This document shows, in pieces, positions 27,741-36,975 of a stretch of DNA of 64,000 bases. Numbering within the stretch: position 1 is the stretch's first letter; each line of letters begins with the position of its first letter. The stretch is from Rhodoferax sp. TS-BS-61-7 (GTDB lineage: Bacteria; Pseudomonadota; Gammaproteobacteria; Burkholderiales; Burkholderiaceae_C): contig NZ_PTQY01000001.1 in assembly GCF_002943465.1 (NCBI RefSeq), positions 868,001-932,000 of the forward strand, in the 5' to 3' direction. Below the pieces are notes generated by a model. The model did no database searches. It saw only the letters and a list, made by a program, of their open reading frames with translations, and had not been told where the DNA came from. Both the position numbers and the translations under genes were made by a program.

Positions 27741-28352
27741 TTAGTGCACAGCACCCTTGCGTGTCACGCCCGCGTCGTAACGTGCGACTACCTGGCGCCA
27801 TCCTTGGCGAGCGAGCGCGGCATCGTCCAGCTGCCCGGGCGCACTCGGCGGACCCTCACGGTGCACCCACACTTGAAATTCGTCATCGTGGTCGTGCGCC
27901 TCTGCTGGAGACCCGGTGGCAGCCGGCGCCGGCAAACGCAACAAAAAAGAAGCCGCAACATCGGGCGCTGCGCTGCGGCCCACATAGGCCACATAGCGCG
28001 CCTGCGCAGTCGTGCGCCACTCGTGCCCACCGCGTGTCACGGAAGTCATACCACCGGCAAAAGGGGGCAAATCCATGGACCGCAGCTGCTCCACTGGGGG
28101 AAGCACCCGCTCAGCCTCCGCCAAGGCAACGATTTCCTCGGCAGCCACCAACAAATCCCCGTGCAAGCCCTGCTCTGCGGCGTTGAGCTGTGTACGGGCA
28201 TCCACTTGGTGCGACGCCAACGCCGCCACCGCCTGCGGCTTCGCGCGTGCGCTGACAAACAAGGCCGCAACACCAAGCACCAGAATGGCGGTCAGCAACA
28301 CCCACAAGGTTTCATGGCCTGCACCCGCAGGTTTCACGACTTGGGTGTTCAT
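27741..28352 (-). CDS. Membrane-anchored protein, possible DUF6162, metal-operon partner
   Basis: A 203-residue protein with one membrane helix at about residues 16-34 (LWVLLTAILVLGVAALFV) and a soluble C-terminal domain. A histidine/acidic cluster EAHDHDDEFQVWVHREG at about 150-165 could bind divalent metal. It resembles the DUF6162 proteins found in metal ABC operons, but I recognise this only loosely. Its start overlaps the preceding gene by ATGA. The position between a secreted small protein and the binding protein suggests a role in periplasmic metal delivery. No enzymatic motif is seen. Confidence 0.65.
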   Translation of the reverse strand: MNTQVVKPAGAGHETLWVLLTAILVLGVAALFVSARAKPQAVAALASHQVDARTQLNAAEQGLHGDLLVAAEEIVALAEAERVLPPVEQLRSMDLPPFAGGMTSVTRGGHEWRTTAQARYVAYVGRSAAPDVAASFLLRLPAPAATGSPAEAHDHDDEFQVWVHREGPPSAPGQLDDAALARQGWRQVVARYDAGVTRKGAVH

Positions 28353-28681
28353 GGTTTGACATCCGTGTGATCCACCTCAACCGCATGCTCGCCACCATCC
28401 TCCAGGCGGACAAAATATTCGGCTGCAGGCCGCTTGAACACCACGGCAGAGTCACTGCCAAGCGTGCCCTTGAACAACATGCGCTCGTCATACGCCTTTA
28501 CATGTACCGCCATGCCAGCTGCATCGCTACCATCCGAAAATTCGCCCACGCAGCGGACCATGTCACCCGTAGCGGGGCGACAGGTGAGGAGCAAACTGTG
28601 GGCCGAAGCAAGTCCGGAAAAGGCAGTCGCCCCCACCAGCAGGGCGACCTTGAGCAAAGAGGGACAATGAATTTCACGCAT
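28349..28681 (-). CDS. Small secreted protein, first gene of metal-uptake operon
   Basis: A 110-residue protein with signal peptide (MREIHCPSLLKVALLVGATAF to about SAHS). The mature part begins HSLLLTCRPATGDMVRCVGEF with two Cys, continues with an Ig-like or carboxypeptidase-regulatory-like pattern, and ends with GGEHAVEVDHTDVKP. It resembles small metal-associated secreted proteins, but I cannot name the family with confidence. The start is set at the ATG because the upstream open frame is arginine-rich and overlaps the promoter region. It lies 68 bp downstream of a Fur box and overlaps the next gene (ATGA). Confidence 0.7.
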   Translation of the reverse strand: MREIHCPSLLKVALLVGATAFSGLASAHSLLLTCRPATGDMVRCVGEFSDGSDAAGMAVHVKAYDERMLFKGTLGSDSAVVFKRPAAEYFVRLEDGGEHAVEVDHTDVKP

Positions 28682-28748
28682 AAAAAGACGCTTCCTAAAC
28701 CGCGACGCCCCACCCAAAAAAGGCAAGTCGAGAGATAAATGGATTACA

Positions 28749-28767
28749 AATGAGAATTATTATCAAT
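28749..28767. promoter_or_regulatory. Fur box between metal-uptake operon and hydroxyacid dehydrogenase
   Basis: AATGAGAATTATTATCAAT matches the Fur operator well (GAGAAT half-site and ATTATCA half-site). It lies 68 bp from the start of the metal-uptake operon on the minus strand and 83 bp from the divergent dehydrogenase, so it could repress either or both. Confidence 0.8.
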
Positions 28768-28849
28768 TATAAGTAGCAATTCCGGGCAAACGGTTTTCCG
28801 GTTTACTTTTTTGCCGCCCTATCCCAGCGCAGAACCCCTCTTCATTGCC

Positions 28850-29986
28850 ATGCAAGTACCTCCAAGCCGCCTCGCGCCCCAGCCCCTCCCCGAGGGCGTG
28901 GTGTCCCTGCTCGACCACGCAATCCACGCCAGAAGCCTCCTCGACGAGCCCACCTGGGCTTACCTGTTTGGCGGCGCTGCTGACGAGATCACGCTTGAAT
29001 GCAATTTGCACGCCTGGCGTCACATAGAGCTGTTGCCCCGCGTGCTGCGACCACTGGCAGGTGGGCACACACGCGTGGAACTGCTGGGTCGCACCCTGGC
29101 CCACCCTATCCTGATCGCCCCCATGGCCTACCAACACCTGGCACACCCCGACGGAGAACACGCCACCGCACTGGCGGCGGCTGCCTTGGGCGCAGGCATG
29201 GTGCTCAGCACCCAGTCGTCGAGCCCCCTTGATGAAGTTGCTGCAACCTTCCTGCCCGTGCCGGGGCGCGGACCACTGTGGTTTCAGCTTTACCTGCAGG
29301 AGGACCGCGGCTTCACCGAGGAATTGGTGCATCGCGCAGAACGTGCGGGGTACGAGGCGCTGGTCCTCACTGTGGATGCACCGGTGCAAGGCGTGCGTGA
29401 CCGGGAGCGACGTGCGGGCTTTCGCCTGCCCCCCGGGGTAAGCGCCGTCAACCTCGCCCATATGCGCACTGCCGCCACACGCACACTGGACAGCGGGCAA
29501 AGCGCTCTGTTTGACGACCTGCTCACGCATGCCCCCACCTGGAACGACGTGGCCTGGTTGCATTCCATCACACGCCTGCCCATCCTGCTCAAGGGCATCC
29601 TGCATCCCGACGATGCACGTGAGGCCCTGGCCTGCGGGGCAGCGGGCTTGATCGTCTCCAACCACGGCGGGCGCACACTGGACACCAGCATCACCACCGC
29701 TGCGGCCCTGCCCCGGATTGCACAAGCCGTGCGCGGCGACATTCCCATATTGGTGGACGGTGGCATTCGCCGGGGCACCGATGTCCTCAAAGCGATGGCT
29801 CTAGGCGCCAATGCCGTGTTGGTCGGCAGACCGGTGTTACACGGTCTTGCAAACGCGGGAGCCACGGGGGTGGCACATGTCTTACGGCTGCTGCGTGACG
29901 AGCTGGAAATCGCCATGGCGCTGTGCGGCTGCCGCACTCTGGACCAAGCTGGCAGCGCGCTAAACAGTCACAACTCAGGAACCTAG
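28850..29986 (+). CDS. FMN-dependent alpha-hydroxy-acid dehydrogenase/oxidase
   Basis: A 378-residue TIM-barrel flavoenzyme of the lactate/glycolate/mandelate oxidase family. Signature segments are PILIAPMAYQHLAHPDGE, QLYLQEDRGFTEE, LVLTVDAPVQGVRDRERR, the active-site HGGRTLD (catalytic His) and the FMN phosphate-binding IPILVDGGIRRGTDVLK and GANAVLVGRPV. The start is put at the ATG of MQVPPSRLAPQ; an in-frame TTG at 28811 would add 13 residues. A Fur box lies 83 bp upstream, shared with the divergent operon, which would make it iron-responsive. Substrate (lactate or another 2-hydroxyacid) is unknown. Confidence 0.9.
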   Translation: MQVPPSRLAPQPLPEGVVSLLDHAIHARSLLDEPTWAYLFGGAADEITLECNLHAWRHIELLPRVLRPLAGGHTRVELLGRTLAHPILIAPMAYQHLAHPDGEHATALAAAALGAGMVLSTQSSSPLDEVAATFLPVPGRGPLWFQLYLQEDRGFTEELVHRAERAGYEALVLTVDAPVQGVRDRERRAGFRLPPGVSAVNLAHMRTAATRTLDSGQSALFDDLLTHAPTWNDVAWLHSITRLPILLKGILHPDDAREALACGAAGLIVSNHGGRTLDTSITTAAALPRIAQAVRGDIPILVDGGIRRGTDVLKAMALGANAVLVGRPVLHGLANAGATGVAHVLRLLRDELEIAMALCGCRTLDQAGSALNSHNSGT

Positions 29987-30023
29987 AGGCCGAGCGCCGA
30001 CTGCTGGATCAGCGTCTTCGCGC

Positions 30024-30581
30024 CTAATCCAGCAGGCGCGAGGACTTGGGCACGTGCGCCATCAAAAACTCCATCTGGTCCGCCAAGATGCGGCGGTTGC
30101 GCAGGATGAAGTCTTCCCACAGGCTGGGCACATAGGGCGTGTAGAGCAAGGGCATGTGCGCCTGCTCCGGCGTGCGGTGGCTCTTGCGGTGGTTGCAGGG
30201 CTTGCAGGCGGTTACCACGTTCATCCAGGTGTCGATGCCATGCTGGGCAAACGGGATGATGTGCTCGCGGGTCAGCTCGACTTCGTGGAAATGGCCGCCA
30301 CAGTAGGCGCACACATTGCGGTCGCGGATGAAGAGCTTGGCGTTGGTCAGGCCGGGGCGCAGGTTGAAGGGGTTGATGTTGGGCACACCCCGTGTGCCGA
30401 TGATGCTGTTGACCTTGATGATGGACTGGCGGCCCGTGGCAGCGTTGTGCCCGCCGTGGAACACGGCGACCTCGCCCCCGGACTCCCAGCGCACCTCGCC
30501 AGCAGCGTAGTGGATCACCGCCTGTTCCAGCGAGATCCAAGATTGGGGAAGCCCCTGGGCCGACAACTTCAAGACTTTCAC
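30024..30581 (-). CDS. HNH endonuclease family protein
   Basis: A 185-residue protein with an HNH nuclease core: CAYCGGHFHEVELTREHIIP, with CxxC and the His of the beta-beta-alpha-metal motif, then WMNVVTACKPCNHRKSHR with the second CxxC and the catalytic His/Asn region. An N-terminal ~75-residue region includes a beta-rich segment. The start is GTG at 30581, supported by GGAGG about 8 bases upstream. Such free-standing HNH proteins are common, conserved and of unknown substrate in betaproteobacteria. It lies convergent to the dehydrogenase gene and upstream of ribF in the opposite direction. Confidence 0.9.
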   Translation of the reverse strand: MKVLKLSAQGLPQSWISLEQAVIHYAAGEVRWESGGEVAVFHGGHNAATGRQSIIKVNSIIGTRGVPNINPFNLRPGLTNAKLFIRDRNVCAYCGGHFHEVELTREHIIPFAQHGIDTWMNVVTACKPCNHRKSHRTPEQAHMPLLYTPYVPSLWEDFILRNRRILADQMEFLMAHVPKSSRLLD

Positions 30582-30758
30582 GCAACGCCTCCATCAACGG
30601 TAAAACCTACCACCAACACGGACTGCCAAATGTCTGCAAGTGCGCGCCAGACATGCGTCTGGGCCCTGCTAGGTCACAATATACAGTGTTTCCATGACAA
30701 ATTGGCTTCAAGCCCCGGCAGCATTTGCGCAGCCTGCTATCAAAAAGATAACAACTCC

Positions 30759-31733
30759 ATGAAGGTTTTCCGCGGTTTCAAGCACCCTGGCGTTGCCAGC
30801 GCGAGTGCGGTCACGATTGGCAATTTCGATGGTGTCCACCGTGGCCACCAGGCCATGCTGGCCCTGCTCAAAGGCGAAGCCCAGCAGCGCGGTGTGGCCA
30901 GTGTCGTGCTGACCTTTGAGCCCCACCCGCGCGACTATTTCGCCGAACTGCACAAAAAACCCGACCTGGCCCCGGCCCGCGTGGGCACGCTGCGCGACAA
31001 ACTGGAAGACCTGGCCCAGGCCGGCGTGGACCAAACCGTGGTGCTGCCCTTTGACGCCCGGTTGGCCAACCAGAGCCCCCAGGAGTTCATTGACCAGGTG
31101 CTGCTGGGCGGCCTGGGCGCACGTTATGTGCTGGTGGGCGACGACTTCCGTTTTGGCAAGGCACGGGCAGGCGACTACGCGCTGCTGGATGCCGCCGGTG
31201 ACGCCCAAGGCTTCGATGTGGCCCGTATGAACAGCTACGAAGTCCACGGCCTGCGCGTCTCCAGCTCCGCCGTGCGCGAGGCGCTGGGCCAGGGCCGCAT
31301 GCAGGATGCGGCGCGCCTGTTGGGCCGGCCCTATTGCATCTCAGGCCACGTGGTGCACGGGCGCAAACTGGGCCGCACGCTGGGCTTCAAAACGCTCAAT
31401 CTACGCTTTGCCCACTGGAAACCGGCCGCCAGCGGCATCTTTGTGGTGCTGGTGCATGGTCTCTCAAGCAAGCCGCTACAGGGTGTGGCCAACCTGGGCG
31501 TACGCCCCTCGCTGGACCCCACCGATGTGAACGGCGGGCGGGTACTGCTGGAAACCCATTGCCTGGACTGGCCCGACGCGCTGGGGGCCGAGGGGGCCTA
31601 CGGTAAAATCATCCGCGTGGAACTGCTACACAAACTGCACGACGAACTCAAGTACGACGGTCTGGACGCCCTCACCCAGGGCATTCAAAAAGACCGCGAT
31701 GACGCACGTGCTTGGCTCGCCGCCCGAATTTGA
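30759..31733 (+). CDS. ribF: Bifunctional riboflavin kinase/FAD synthetase
   Basis: RibF phosphorylates riboflavin to FMN and adenylates FMN to FAD (cytoplasm). The 324-residue protein has the nucleotidyl-transferase domain (IGNFDGVHRGHQAML, then FRFGKARAGDY and SSSAVREALGQG) and a C-terminal flavokinase domain (GRKLGRTLGFKTLNL, VANLGVRPSLD, LLETHCLDWPD). The start is set at MKVFRGFKHPGVASAS because it begins the fold. The order ribF-ileS-lspA is typical. A GCTATCAAAAAGATAAC hairpin resembling half of the dispersed repeat lies just before the start. RibF supplies FMN/FAD to the flavoproteins nearby. Confidence 0.95.
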   Translation: MKVFRGFKHPGVASASAVTIGNFDGVHRGHQAMLALLKGEAQQRGVASVVLTFEPHPRDYFAELHKKPDLAPARVGTLRDKLEDLAQAGVDQTVVLPFDARLANQSPQEFIDQVLLGGLGARYVLVGDDFRFGKARAGDYALLDAAGDAQGFDVARMNSYEVHGLRVSSSAVREALGQGRMQDAARLLGRPYCISGHVVHGRKLGRTLGFKTLNLRFAHWKPAASGIFVVLVHGLSSKPLQGVANLGVRPSLDPTDVNGGRVLLETHCLDWPDALGAEGAYGKIIRVELLHKLHDELKYDGLDALTQGIQKDRDDARAWLAARI

Positions 31734-31826
31734 CGGGGCCGCCCGACGCACCTTGCCCCGCGTCTTGCCCCCACCGCCTGCCGTGGCGACCACCGCAGGC
31801 CGTTCAACTCCCATTGAGATTTCGCC

Positions 31827-34715
31827 ATGACTGACAAAGTTGATTACCGCAGCACCCTGAACCTGCCCGACAGCTCCTTCCCCATGCGCGGCGACCTGCC
31901 CAAGCGCGAACCGGCCTGGGTGAAGACCTGGAACGAAGAAGGCCTCTACAAAAAGCTGCGTGACGCCCGCCACGGTGCCCCCTTGTTCGTGCTGCACGAC
32001 GGCCCGCCCTACGCCAACGGCAAGCTGCACATCGGCCACGCGCTGAACAAGGTGCTGAAGGACATGATCGTCAAGAGCAAGCAGCTCGCCGGCTTTGACG
32101 CGCAGTACATCCCCGGCTGGGACTGCCACGGCCTGCCGATCGAAAACGCCATCGAAAAACTGCACGGCCGCAACCTGAGCCGCGACGACATGCAGGCCAA
32201 GAGCCGCGCGTTTGCCACCGAACAAATCGACCAACAGCGCGAAGATTTCAAGCGGCTGGGCGTGCTGGGCGACTGGGAACGCCCTTACAAAACCATGAAC
32301 CCGGCCAACGAGGCGGGCGAAATCCGCGCCTTCAAGCGCGTGATCGAACGTGGCTTTGTGTACCGCGGCCTGAAGCCCGTGTACTGGTGTTTTGACTGTG
32401 GCTCCAGTCTGGCCGAGTTTGAAATCGAATACGCCGACAAGAAGAGCGACACGCTCGACGTGGCGTTTGAGTCCAACGACGCCGTCGGTTTGGCACATGC
32501 CTTCGGCCTGAGCGCCCTGCCTGCCGGCAAGCAGGCCTTTGCCGTCATCTGGACCACCACCGCCTGGACCATCCCCGCCAACCAGGCGCTCAATGCCCAC
32601 CCCGAGCTGGAGTACGCGCTGGTGGACACGCCCAAGGGCGTGCTGCTACTCGGTGCCAACCTGGTCGAGAAGTGCCTAGAGCGCTTCGGCCTGACCGGCA
32701 CGGTGCTGGCGACTGCCAAGGGCGAAGCCCTGCGCGGCCAGGTGTTCCGCCACCCCTTGTTTGACCTGCCAGAGAGCGGCGGCGAATACAGCTACAAGCG
32801 CCTGTCGCCGCTGTACCTGGCCGACTATGTGAGCGATGGTGACGGCACCGGCATCGTGCACTCCTCGCCCGCCTATGGTGTGGACGACTTCAACAGCTGC
32901 GTGGCCAATGGCCTGAAGTACGACCAGATCCTCAACCCCGTGCTGGGCAACGGCGTGTACGCAGAAGAGCTGCCCCTGTTCAGCGGCCAGCATATCTGGA
33001 AGGCCTGTGCCAACGTCATCGACACCCTGCGCGAACACGGCCGCCTGATGGCGACCGTGGGCATCACCCACAGCTACCCCCACTGCTGGCGCCACAAGAC
33101 GCCGGTGATCTACCGCGCAGCCGCTCAGTGGTTTGTGCGCATGGATGAAGGCGTTGGCGTTTTCACCAAAGACAAGGCGCCCAAAACCCTGCGCCAGCTA
33201 GCGCTGGACGCCATCGAGCAAACCCAGTTCTACCCCGAGAACGGCAAAACCCGCCTGCGCGACATGATCGCGAACCGCCCTGATTGGTGTATCAGCCGCC
33301 AGCGCAGCTGGGGGGTGCCCGTGCCCTTCTTCCTGCACAAGGACAGTGGCGAGCTGCACCCGCGCACCATGGAAATCCTGGACCAGGCGGCCGACATCGT
33401 CGAAAAAGGCGGTATCGAGGCCTGGAGCCGCGTGACCGTGGAAGAGATCCTCGGCGCCGCCGACGCGCCCAGCTACACCAAGAGCACCGACATTCTGGAA
33501 GTCTGGTTCGACTCGGGTTCGACCTTCCAGCACGTGCTGCGCGGCAGCCACAAGGACGCGTACGACCGCGTGCCTTTCCACACCGAAGGGCCCGAGGCCG
33601 ACCTCTACCTCGAAGGCCACGACCAGCACCGCGGCTGGTTCCACAGCTCGCTGCTGTTGGGTTGCGCGCTGTACGACCGCGCGCCCTACCGCGGCCTGCT
33701 GACCCACGGCTTTGCCACCGACGGCCAGGGCCGCAAGATGAGCAAGAGCCTGGGCAACACGGTGGACCCGCAAACCGTGACCAGCAAGCTGGGCGCTGAA
33801 ATCGCACGCCTGTGGGTGGCCAGCACCGACTACTCGGGCGACCTCAACATCGACGACAAGATCCTGGCCCGCGTGGTGGACACCTACCGCCGTGTGCGCA
33901 ATACGCTCAAGTTCTTGCTGGCCAACGTCTCCGACTTTGACCCGGCCAAGGACGCCGTGCCCGCCGACCAGCTGCTGGAGATCGACCGCTACGCCCTGAG
34001 CCGTGCGGCGCAGCTGCAAGCCGACATCCTGGCGCACTACAAGGTCTATGAGTTCCACCCCGTGGTCTCCAAGCTGCAGGTCTACTGTAGCGAAGACCTG
34101 GGCGCGTTTTATCTGGACATCCTGAAGGACCGCCTCTACACCACCGGCGCCAATAGCCTGGCCCGCCGCTCCGCGCAAACCACGTTGTGGACCATCACCC
34201 AGGCCATGTTGCGCTGGATGGCACCGTTCCTGAGCTTCACCGCCGAAGAGGCCTGGGCCGTGCTGGGTGCCGAGGGCAAGACGCCTGCGGCCACCAAGCT
34301 GTCCATCTTCATGGATGGTTATGTGAAGCTGGCTGCGGCGGATGAAGCCCTGCTGGCCAAGTGGGACCGCATCCGTGCCGTGCGTGAAGCGGTCAACAAG
34401 GACATCGAAACCCTGCGCGCTGCCGGCCAGGTGGGCGCATCGTTGCAAGCCGAAGTGACGCTCACCATACCTGCCGAAGAGTTCGCACTCCTGAGCAGCC
34501 TGGGCGAAGACCTGAAGTTTGTGTTCATCACCTCTGCTATCACTTTGGTAGCTGGTAGCAAACAATCCATCAGCGTTACAGCCTCAAATGGCACAAAATG
34601 CGAACGCTGCTGGCATTACCGCAGCGATATTGGTGTAGATGCTGCGCACCCCACCCTGTGTGGCCGCTGCACCAGCAACCTGTATGGCGCCGGTGAAACC
34701 CGGACGTTTGCCTGA
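31827..34715 (+). CDS. ileS: Isoleucyl-tRNA synthetase with in-frame repeat near C-terminus
   Basis: A 962-residue class Ia synthetase charging tRNA-Ile. The HIGH motif is [16 protein letters not shown], the KMSKS motif is [10 protein letters not shown], the editing CP1 domain lies between about 190 and 400, and the C-terminal zinc site is [12 protein letters not shown] with CGRC. Residues about 903-922 ([20 protein letters not shown]) are encoded by sequence that aligns with the dispersed two-hairpin repeat, placed just before the zinc domain, where homologs vary. The frame is open throughout and the gene overlaps lspA by one base (TGATG), so it is surely functional. Confidence 0.97.
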   Translation: MTDKVDYRSTLNLPDSSFPMRGDLPKREPAWVKTWNEEGLYKKLRDARHGAPLFVLHDGPPYANGKLHIGHALNKVLKDMIVKSKQLAGFDAQYIPGWDCHGLPIENAIEKLHGRNLSRDDMQAKSRAFATEQIDQQREDFKRLGVLGDWERPYKTMNPANEAGEIRAFKRVIERGFVYRGLKPVYWCFDCGSSLAEFEIEYADKKSDTLDVAFESNDAVGLAHAFGLSALPAGKQAFAVIWTTTAWTIPANQALNAHPELEYALVDTPKGVLLLGANLVEKCLERFGLTGTVLATAKGEALRGQVFRHPLFDLPESGGEYSYKRLSPLYLADYVSDGDGTGIVHSSPAYGVDDFNSCVANGLKYDQILNPVLGNGVYAEELPLFSGQHIWKACANVIDTLREHGRLMATVGITHSYPHCWRHKTPVIYRAAAQWFVRMDEGVGVFTKDKAPKTLRQLALDAIEQTQFYPENGKTRLRDMIANRPDWCISRQRSWGVPVPFFLHKDSGELHPRTMEILDQAADIVEKGGIEAWSRVTVEEILGAADAPSYTKSTDILEVWFDSGSTFQHVLRGSHKDAYDRVPFHTEGPEADLYLEGHDQHRGWFHSSLLLGCALYDRAPYRGLLTHGFATDGQGRKMSKSLGNTVDPQTVTSKLGAEIARLWVASTDYSGDLNIDDKILARVVDTYRRVRNTLKFLLANVSDFDPAKDAVPADQLLEIDRYALSRAAQLQADILAHYKVYEFHPVVSKLQVYCSEDLGAFYLDILKDRLYTTGANSLARRSAQTTLWTITQAMLRWMAPFLSFTAEEAWAVLGAEGKTPAATKLSIFMDGYVKLAAADEALLAKWDRIRAVREAVNKDIETLRAAGQVGASLQAEVTLTIPAEEFALLSSLGEDLKFVFITSAITLVAGSKQSISVTASNGTKCERCWHYRSDIGVDAAHPTLCGRCTSNLYGAGETRTFA
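34535..34590 (+). repeat. Dispersed two-hairpin repeat, copy C, inside ileS
   Basis: The order GCTATCACTTTGGTAGCTGG, then TAGCAAACAATCCATCAGCG and TTACAGCCTCAAATGG follows the intergenic copies segment by segment (GCTAT.., AGCTG.TAGC, CAATATCCAT.AGCG, TA.AGCC). It adds no stop codon and no frameshift, and has diverged from the intergenic copies. Confidence 0.6.
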
Positions 34716-35221
34716 TGGCCCGCGGTTTCAAACCCGCTGGCAGCGGCAACGGCGCCTTGTGGCAATGGCTGGGCTTGGCCTTTATCTTGCTACTGGCAGA
34801 CCAGTTCACCAAAATCCTGATCCTGGGCTACTACCAGTTGGGCGACAGCACCTACGTGACGAGCTTTTTTAACGTGGTGCGGGTGCACAACACCGGGGCG
34901 GCGTTCTCCTTCTTGGCGGGCGCCTCGGGCTGGCAGCGTTGGTTCTTCACGGTGCTGGGCCTGGTGGCGGCGGTGATCATCATCTGGATGCTCAAGTCCC
35001 ACCCCGGGCAAAAGCTGTTCAGTTTTGCCATGGCCTGTATTCTGGGTGGCGCCATTGGCAACGTGATTGACCGCCTGGCCTACGGGTATGTGGTGGACTT
35101 TTTGGACTTCCACTGGCGGGGCATGCATTTCCCCGCCTTTAATGTGGCCGACAGCGCGATTTCGGTGGGCGCTGTTTGCCTGATACTGGACGAACTGCTG
35201 CGCGTGCGCAAAACCCGCTGA
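34715..35221 (+). CDS. lspA: Lipoprotein signal peptidase (signal peptidase II)
   Basis: LspA cleaves prolipoproteins before the lipid-modified cysteine, in the inner membrane. The 168-residue protein has four helices and the two conserved catalytic-aspartate regions: [21 protein letters not shown] and [11 protein letters not shown]. It shares one base with the ileS stop. The N-terminal stretch [14 protein letters not shown] is a short cytoplasmic lead. It would process lipoproteins such as the outer-membrane efflux subunit at 16.7 kb. Confidence 0.97.
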   Translation: MARGFKPAGSGNGALWQWLGLAFILLLADQFTKILILGYYQLGDSTYVTSFFNVVRVHNTGAAFSFLAGASGWQRWFFTVLGLVAAVIIIWMLKSHPGQKLFSFAMACILGGAIGNVIDRLAYGYVVDFLDFHWRGMHFPAFNVADSAISVGAVCLILDELLRVRKTR

Positions 35222-35261
35222 AACAGGGACACCCCACAGCGCAGCAGATGAAGGATTGTTT

Positions 35262-36920
35262 GTGACGCATTTGCTGAATCTGTTTGCCGCGATTGCCCTG
35301 CTGGTGTGGGGCACGCACCTGGTCCGTACCGGTATCCTGCGCGTGTTTGGCGCCAATCTGCGCAGCATCCTCGCGCACAGCACCAGCAACCGTTTCACCG
35401 CCGTGGTGTCGGGCATTGGGGTCACGGCCGTGGTGCAGTCCAGCACCGCCACTGCGCTCATCGTGTCGGCGTTTGTGGGCCAAGGGCTCATGAGCCTGCC
35501 CTCGGCCCTGGCCGTGATGCTGGGTGCCGACATTGGCACCAGCCTCATGGCCGTGGTGTTCTCGCGCGACCTGTCTTGGCTCTCCCCGCTGTTCATTTTT
35601 ATTGGTGTGGTGCTGTTTATTGCGCGCCCCTCCACCACAGTAGGCCGTGTAGGCCGGGTGCTGATTGGCCTGGGCCTGATGCTGCTGGCGCTGCGCCTGG
35701 TCACCCAATCGGCCACGGTGCTTACCCAATCGGCCGCTGTCAAAACCCTGCTGGGTACGCTGACCAGCGACATGCTGCTAGAGATTTTGGTGGGCGCCAC
35801 GCTGGCGCTGGTGTCTTACTCCAGCCTGGCCATCGTGCTGTTGACCGCCACGCTGGCCACCTCCGGCGTGATTCCGGTAGACGTGGCGCTCGGACTGGTA
35901 CTGGGTGCCAACCTGGGCAGTGGTGCACTGGCCGTACTAACGACCATGAACGCCAACGTAGAGACACGCCAGGTGCCGCTGGGCAACCTGGTGTTCAAGG
36001 TGCTGGGCGTAGCGGCCGTGTTGCCGTTTTCGGGCGTCTGGATGCGTTATGCCAGCCCCTACCTCACTGATGAGGCCACGCTGGTGGTGGGTTTTCACCT
36101 CGCCTTCAACCTGGGTGTGGGCGTGGCCCTGATCGGCTTTACCCAAGTGGTGGCGCGCTGGGTGGAGCACTGGTTGCCCAAACCCCAAAAAACCACGGTG
36201 GCCGGCCGCCAGCGCCACTTGGACCCATCGGCACTGGCCACGCCCTCGCTGGCGATTTCGTGCGCTGTGCGCGAAGCGATGCACCAGGCCGATGTGGTGG
36301 AGTCCATGCTGCTGGGCACCCTGGCCGTGATGCGCGACAACGACCTGACCCTGGCCAAACAGCTGCGCACCATGGACGACACGGTGGACGAGTTGTACAG
36401 CGACATCAAGTACTACCTGACCAAAATCTCGCGCGAAGCCCTGGGTGAAAACGAGGCCAAGCGCTGGACCGACATCATCAGCTTCACCATCAACATGGAG
36501 CAGATTGGCGACATCATTGAACGTGTGGTCCAGGATGTGGAAGACAAGAAGATTAATAAAGGGCGCGAGTTTTCGGACGCCGGCATGGCGGAAATCTGCG
36601 AGCTGCATGCCCGCCTTGTAGACAACCTGCGCCTGGGAATGAGCGTGTTTTTGAACGGCAATGTGCGCGATGCACGCCGCCTGCTGGAAGAGAAAACCCG
36701 CTTTCGCGATCTGGAGCGCGAATACGCCGCCACCCACATCGAACGCCTGAGCGACAACACCCTGTCCAGCATCGAAACCAGTTCGCTGCACCTGGACCTG
36801 ATCAGCGACCTCAAACGCATCAACTCGCACATCTGCTCGATTGCCTACCCCATCCTCGACTCGGCGGGAGAGCTGGTACCCAACCGGCTGCGCATGAACG
36901 TGGAGTCCAGCGGCAAATAA
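35262..36920 (+). CDS. Na/Pi cotransporter family protein with PhoU-like domain
   Basis: A 552-residue protein. The N-terminal half has eight or nine membrane helices with the SLC34-like QSS repeat (VVQSSTATALIVSA) and a second repeat where QSS is degenerate (VSYSSLAIVLLTA). The C-terminal part (about residues 340-545) is a helical PhoU-like domain. GTG at 35262 is chosen because AAGGA ends six bases before it; the upstream TTG would touch the ribosome-binding site. It probably takes up phosphate with sodium. It is the last gene of the block after lspA and ends in a terminator. Confidence 0.9.
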   Translation: MTHLLNLFAAIALLVWGTHLVRTGILRVFGANLRSILAHSTSNRFTAVVSGIGVTAVVQSSTATALIVSAFVGQGLMSLPSALAVMLGADIGTSLMAVVFSRDLSWLSPLFIFIGVVLFIARPSTTVGRVGRVLIGLGLMLLALRLVTQSATVLTQSAAVKTLLGTLTSDMLLEILVGATLALVSYSSLAIVLLTATLATSGVIPVDVALGLVLGANLGSGALAVLTTMNANVETRQVPLGNLVFKVLGVAAVLPFSGVWMRYASPYLTDEATLVVGFHLAFNLGVGVALIGFTQVVARWVEHWLPKPQKTTVAGRQRHLDPSALATPSLAISCAVREAMHQADVVESMLLGTLAVMRDNDLTLAKQLRTMDDTVDELYSDIKYYLTKISREALGENEAKRWTDIISFTINMEQIGDIIERVVQDVEDKKINKGREFSDAGMAEICELHARLVDNLRLGMSVFLNGNVRDARRLLEEKTRFRDLEREYAATHIERLSDNTLSSIETSSLHLDLISDLKRINSHICSIAYPILDSAGELVPNRLRMNVESSGK

Positions 36921-36950
36921 AAAAGGCCGGTGTTACCACCAGCCTTTTTT
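36919..36950 (+). terminator. Intrinsic terminator after Na/Pi cotransporter
   Basis: AAAAAAGGC and GCCTTTTTT bracket an imperfect GGTG/CACC inner stem, followed directly by the T run. It overlaps the stop codon region of the cotransporter and faces the convergent outer-membrane gene, so it may serve both strands. Confidence 0.85.
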
Positions 36951-36975
36951 GGATACAACGGAGAAAGCGTAAAGC

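Noticed and set aside
29983-30597. A 204-codon open frame on the minus strand covering the HNH gene
   Set aside because: It is a different frame of the HNH gene, low-complexity and with no family motif.
30731-30758. Partial repeat just before ribF (GCTATCAAAAAGATAAC)
   Set aside because: Only half of hairpin 1 is present; too short to call a copy, so mentioned only in the ribF entry.
35700-35745. Short tandem CACCCAATCGGCC-like repeat in the Na/Pi cotransporter
   Set aside because: Two similar codon runs (TQSATVLTQSAAV) in a membrane loop; ordinary protein-level repetition.
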